The translations under genes were made by a program, and so were the position numbers. Shown one piece after another: positions 36,541-37,290 of a DNA stretch of 37,290 nt. How positions within the stretch are numbered: position 1 is the first letter of the stretch; every line of letters begins with the position of its first letter. A model generated the notes under the pieces. The model saw nothing but the letters and a program-made list of their open reading frames with translations. It was not told where the DNA came from and searched no databases. The DNA is from Burkholderiaceae bacterium (GTDB lineage Bacteria > Pseudomonadota > Gammaproteobacteria > Burkholderiales > Burkholderiaceae_B). The stretch is from positions 1 through 37,290 of the forward strand of contig SKIZ01000158.1 of the NCBI GenBank assembly GCA_007116135.1, in the 5' to 3' direction.

Positions 36541-36942
36541 TTAAATAAAAGTTCTAATCAAAACATATAGCACGATGAACAAAGGCGGCACACCGAGGTA
36601 AGCGTCACCAAACAAAAACAGCTTTAAGAAAAAAAAGCAGAAAGCCGCATACAGTGACACCGCAAATGGCAATAAAAACTTCGGTGTGATCGGCTCAAGT
36701 AACGCGAGCAAAGGATCACTGACACGACGCATCACCACAAAGAAGGCAATATCACGGTCCACACCGATAAAGAGTTCCAGTATTCCCCTAGAAAACAACA
36801 AAGCTGCGAGCGCTGTCAACGCGTAAGTGCCACCGAGGTAAACGGCCACAATGCCCGGGGTTTGATACAGAAGAAAGGTGGCAACCGCCAAGATATAGGT
36901 AATGGCGATGACCAATAGGCCACGCAATGCTTGCGAACTCAT
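36541..36942 (-). CDS. Small hypothetical membrane protein
   Basis: 133 aa with about 4 hydrophobic segments. Confidence 0.75.
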   Translation of the reverse strand: MSSQALRGLLVIAITYILAVATFLLYQTPGIVAVYLGGTYALTALAALLFSRGILELFIGVDRDIAFFVVMRRVSDPLLALLEPITPKFLLPFAVSLYAAFCFFFLKLFLFGDAYLGVPPLFIVLYVLIRTFI

Positions 36943-36962
36943 ATATTTGCTTCTCCATCTCG

Positions 36963-36998
36963 AAAAATCACAGGGCCCTTTGATAGGGCCCTGTGATT
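36963..36998 (-). terminator. Intrinsic terminator downstream of the symporter gene
   Basis: AATCACAGGGCCCT (36966-36979) / AGGGCCCTGTGATT (36985-36998): perfect 14-bp stem, 5-nt loop; minus strand then reads TTT. Confidence 0.85.
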
Positions 36999-37020
36999 CA
37001 CTTTACAACCTTAAGTCATA

Positions 37021-37290
37021 CTAGTGGGTTTGCGTCATCATCGCACCACCCTTGGGGTAGCGCAATTTATCCACAAAGTCCTGCATTTCCTGACTTGGCG
37101 GCTTGGTAAAGAGCGACACCACATAAATCACCAAGAACGCCACCGGCACACCGAACACGCCAGCAGAGATCGGTGCCACACCGAACCAGCGGATCTGATT
37201 GGCGGTACTTCTGTCAAAGTCAAACCCATAGACGCTACCAATCAGGTAGATCATCGTGATGCTAAAGCCGGCCAAAATACCGAGCACGGC
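37021..37290 (-). CDS. Sodium:solute (cation/acetate-type) symporter, C-terminal fragment; 5' end beyond the window
   Basis: C-terminus IRWFGVAPISAGVFGVPVAFLVIYVVSLFTKPPSQEMQDFVDKLRYPKGGAMMTQTH resembles VC_2705-type SSS symporters. The track ATG at 37287 is probably internal. Confidence 0.8.
   Translation of the reverse strand, partial: AVLGILAGFSITMIYLIGSVYGFDFDRSTANQIRWFGVAPISAGVFGVPVAFLVIYVVSLFTKPPSQEMQDFVDKLRYPKGGAMMTQTH

Noticed and set aside
1-37290. CRISPR arrays, tRNA/rRNA genes, transposases, phage or defence genes
   Set aside because: None recognised by reading the sequence and ORF track; the window looks like ordinary metabolic chromosome.

Overview
This 37.3 kb window looks like chromosomal DNA from a betaproteobacterium (probably Burkholderiales/Alcaligenaceae-like). 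That placement is inferred from gene content: a TTT transporter with an adjacent NadX-like protein, and a form II cox-type operon. Genes are densely packed and mostly metabolic or transport related. In order: a ChaN-like protein (partial); a serine-glyoxylate-type aminotransferase; an ACAD10/11-type kinase / SDR / acyl-CoA dehydrogenase operon; an aspartate dehydrogenase-like gene divergent from a tripartite tricarboxylate transporter (tctCBA); nfeD followed by two flotillin-like floA paralogues flanking a small membrane protein; an MDR oxidoreductase; a complete form II CO-dehydrogenase-like operon (coxS-L-M-D-E-G and XdhC/CoxF-type); a GST; a ProX/W/V-type betaine ABC transporter; a MetY-like sulfhydrylase; a tartrate/isopropylmalate dehydrogenase; GT9 plus MFS; a split sulfopyruvate/phosphonopyruvate decarboxylase-like pair; a Na+/Ca2+ antiporter; a polytopic membrane protein; a DHA2 MFS transporter; a small membrane protein; and the 3' end of a sodium:solute symporter. 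I saw no tRNA or rRNA genes, CRISPR arrays, transposases or phage genes. The most unusual signal is non-coding: about 225 nt before the proX-like gene (about 23085-23308) holds a run of 8-9 short hairpins with mutually exclusive alternative pairings, consistent with an undescribed structured leader RNA or sRNA. Other points of interest are the floA duplication with a C-terminally truncated second copy, a three-hairpin tctC-tctB intercistronic region, and a 16-bp perfect hairpin between proX and proW. All hairpins and motifs were read by eye; no homology searches or folding programs were run.
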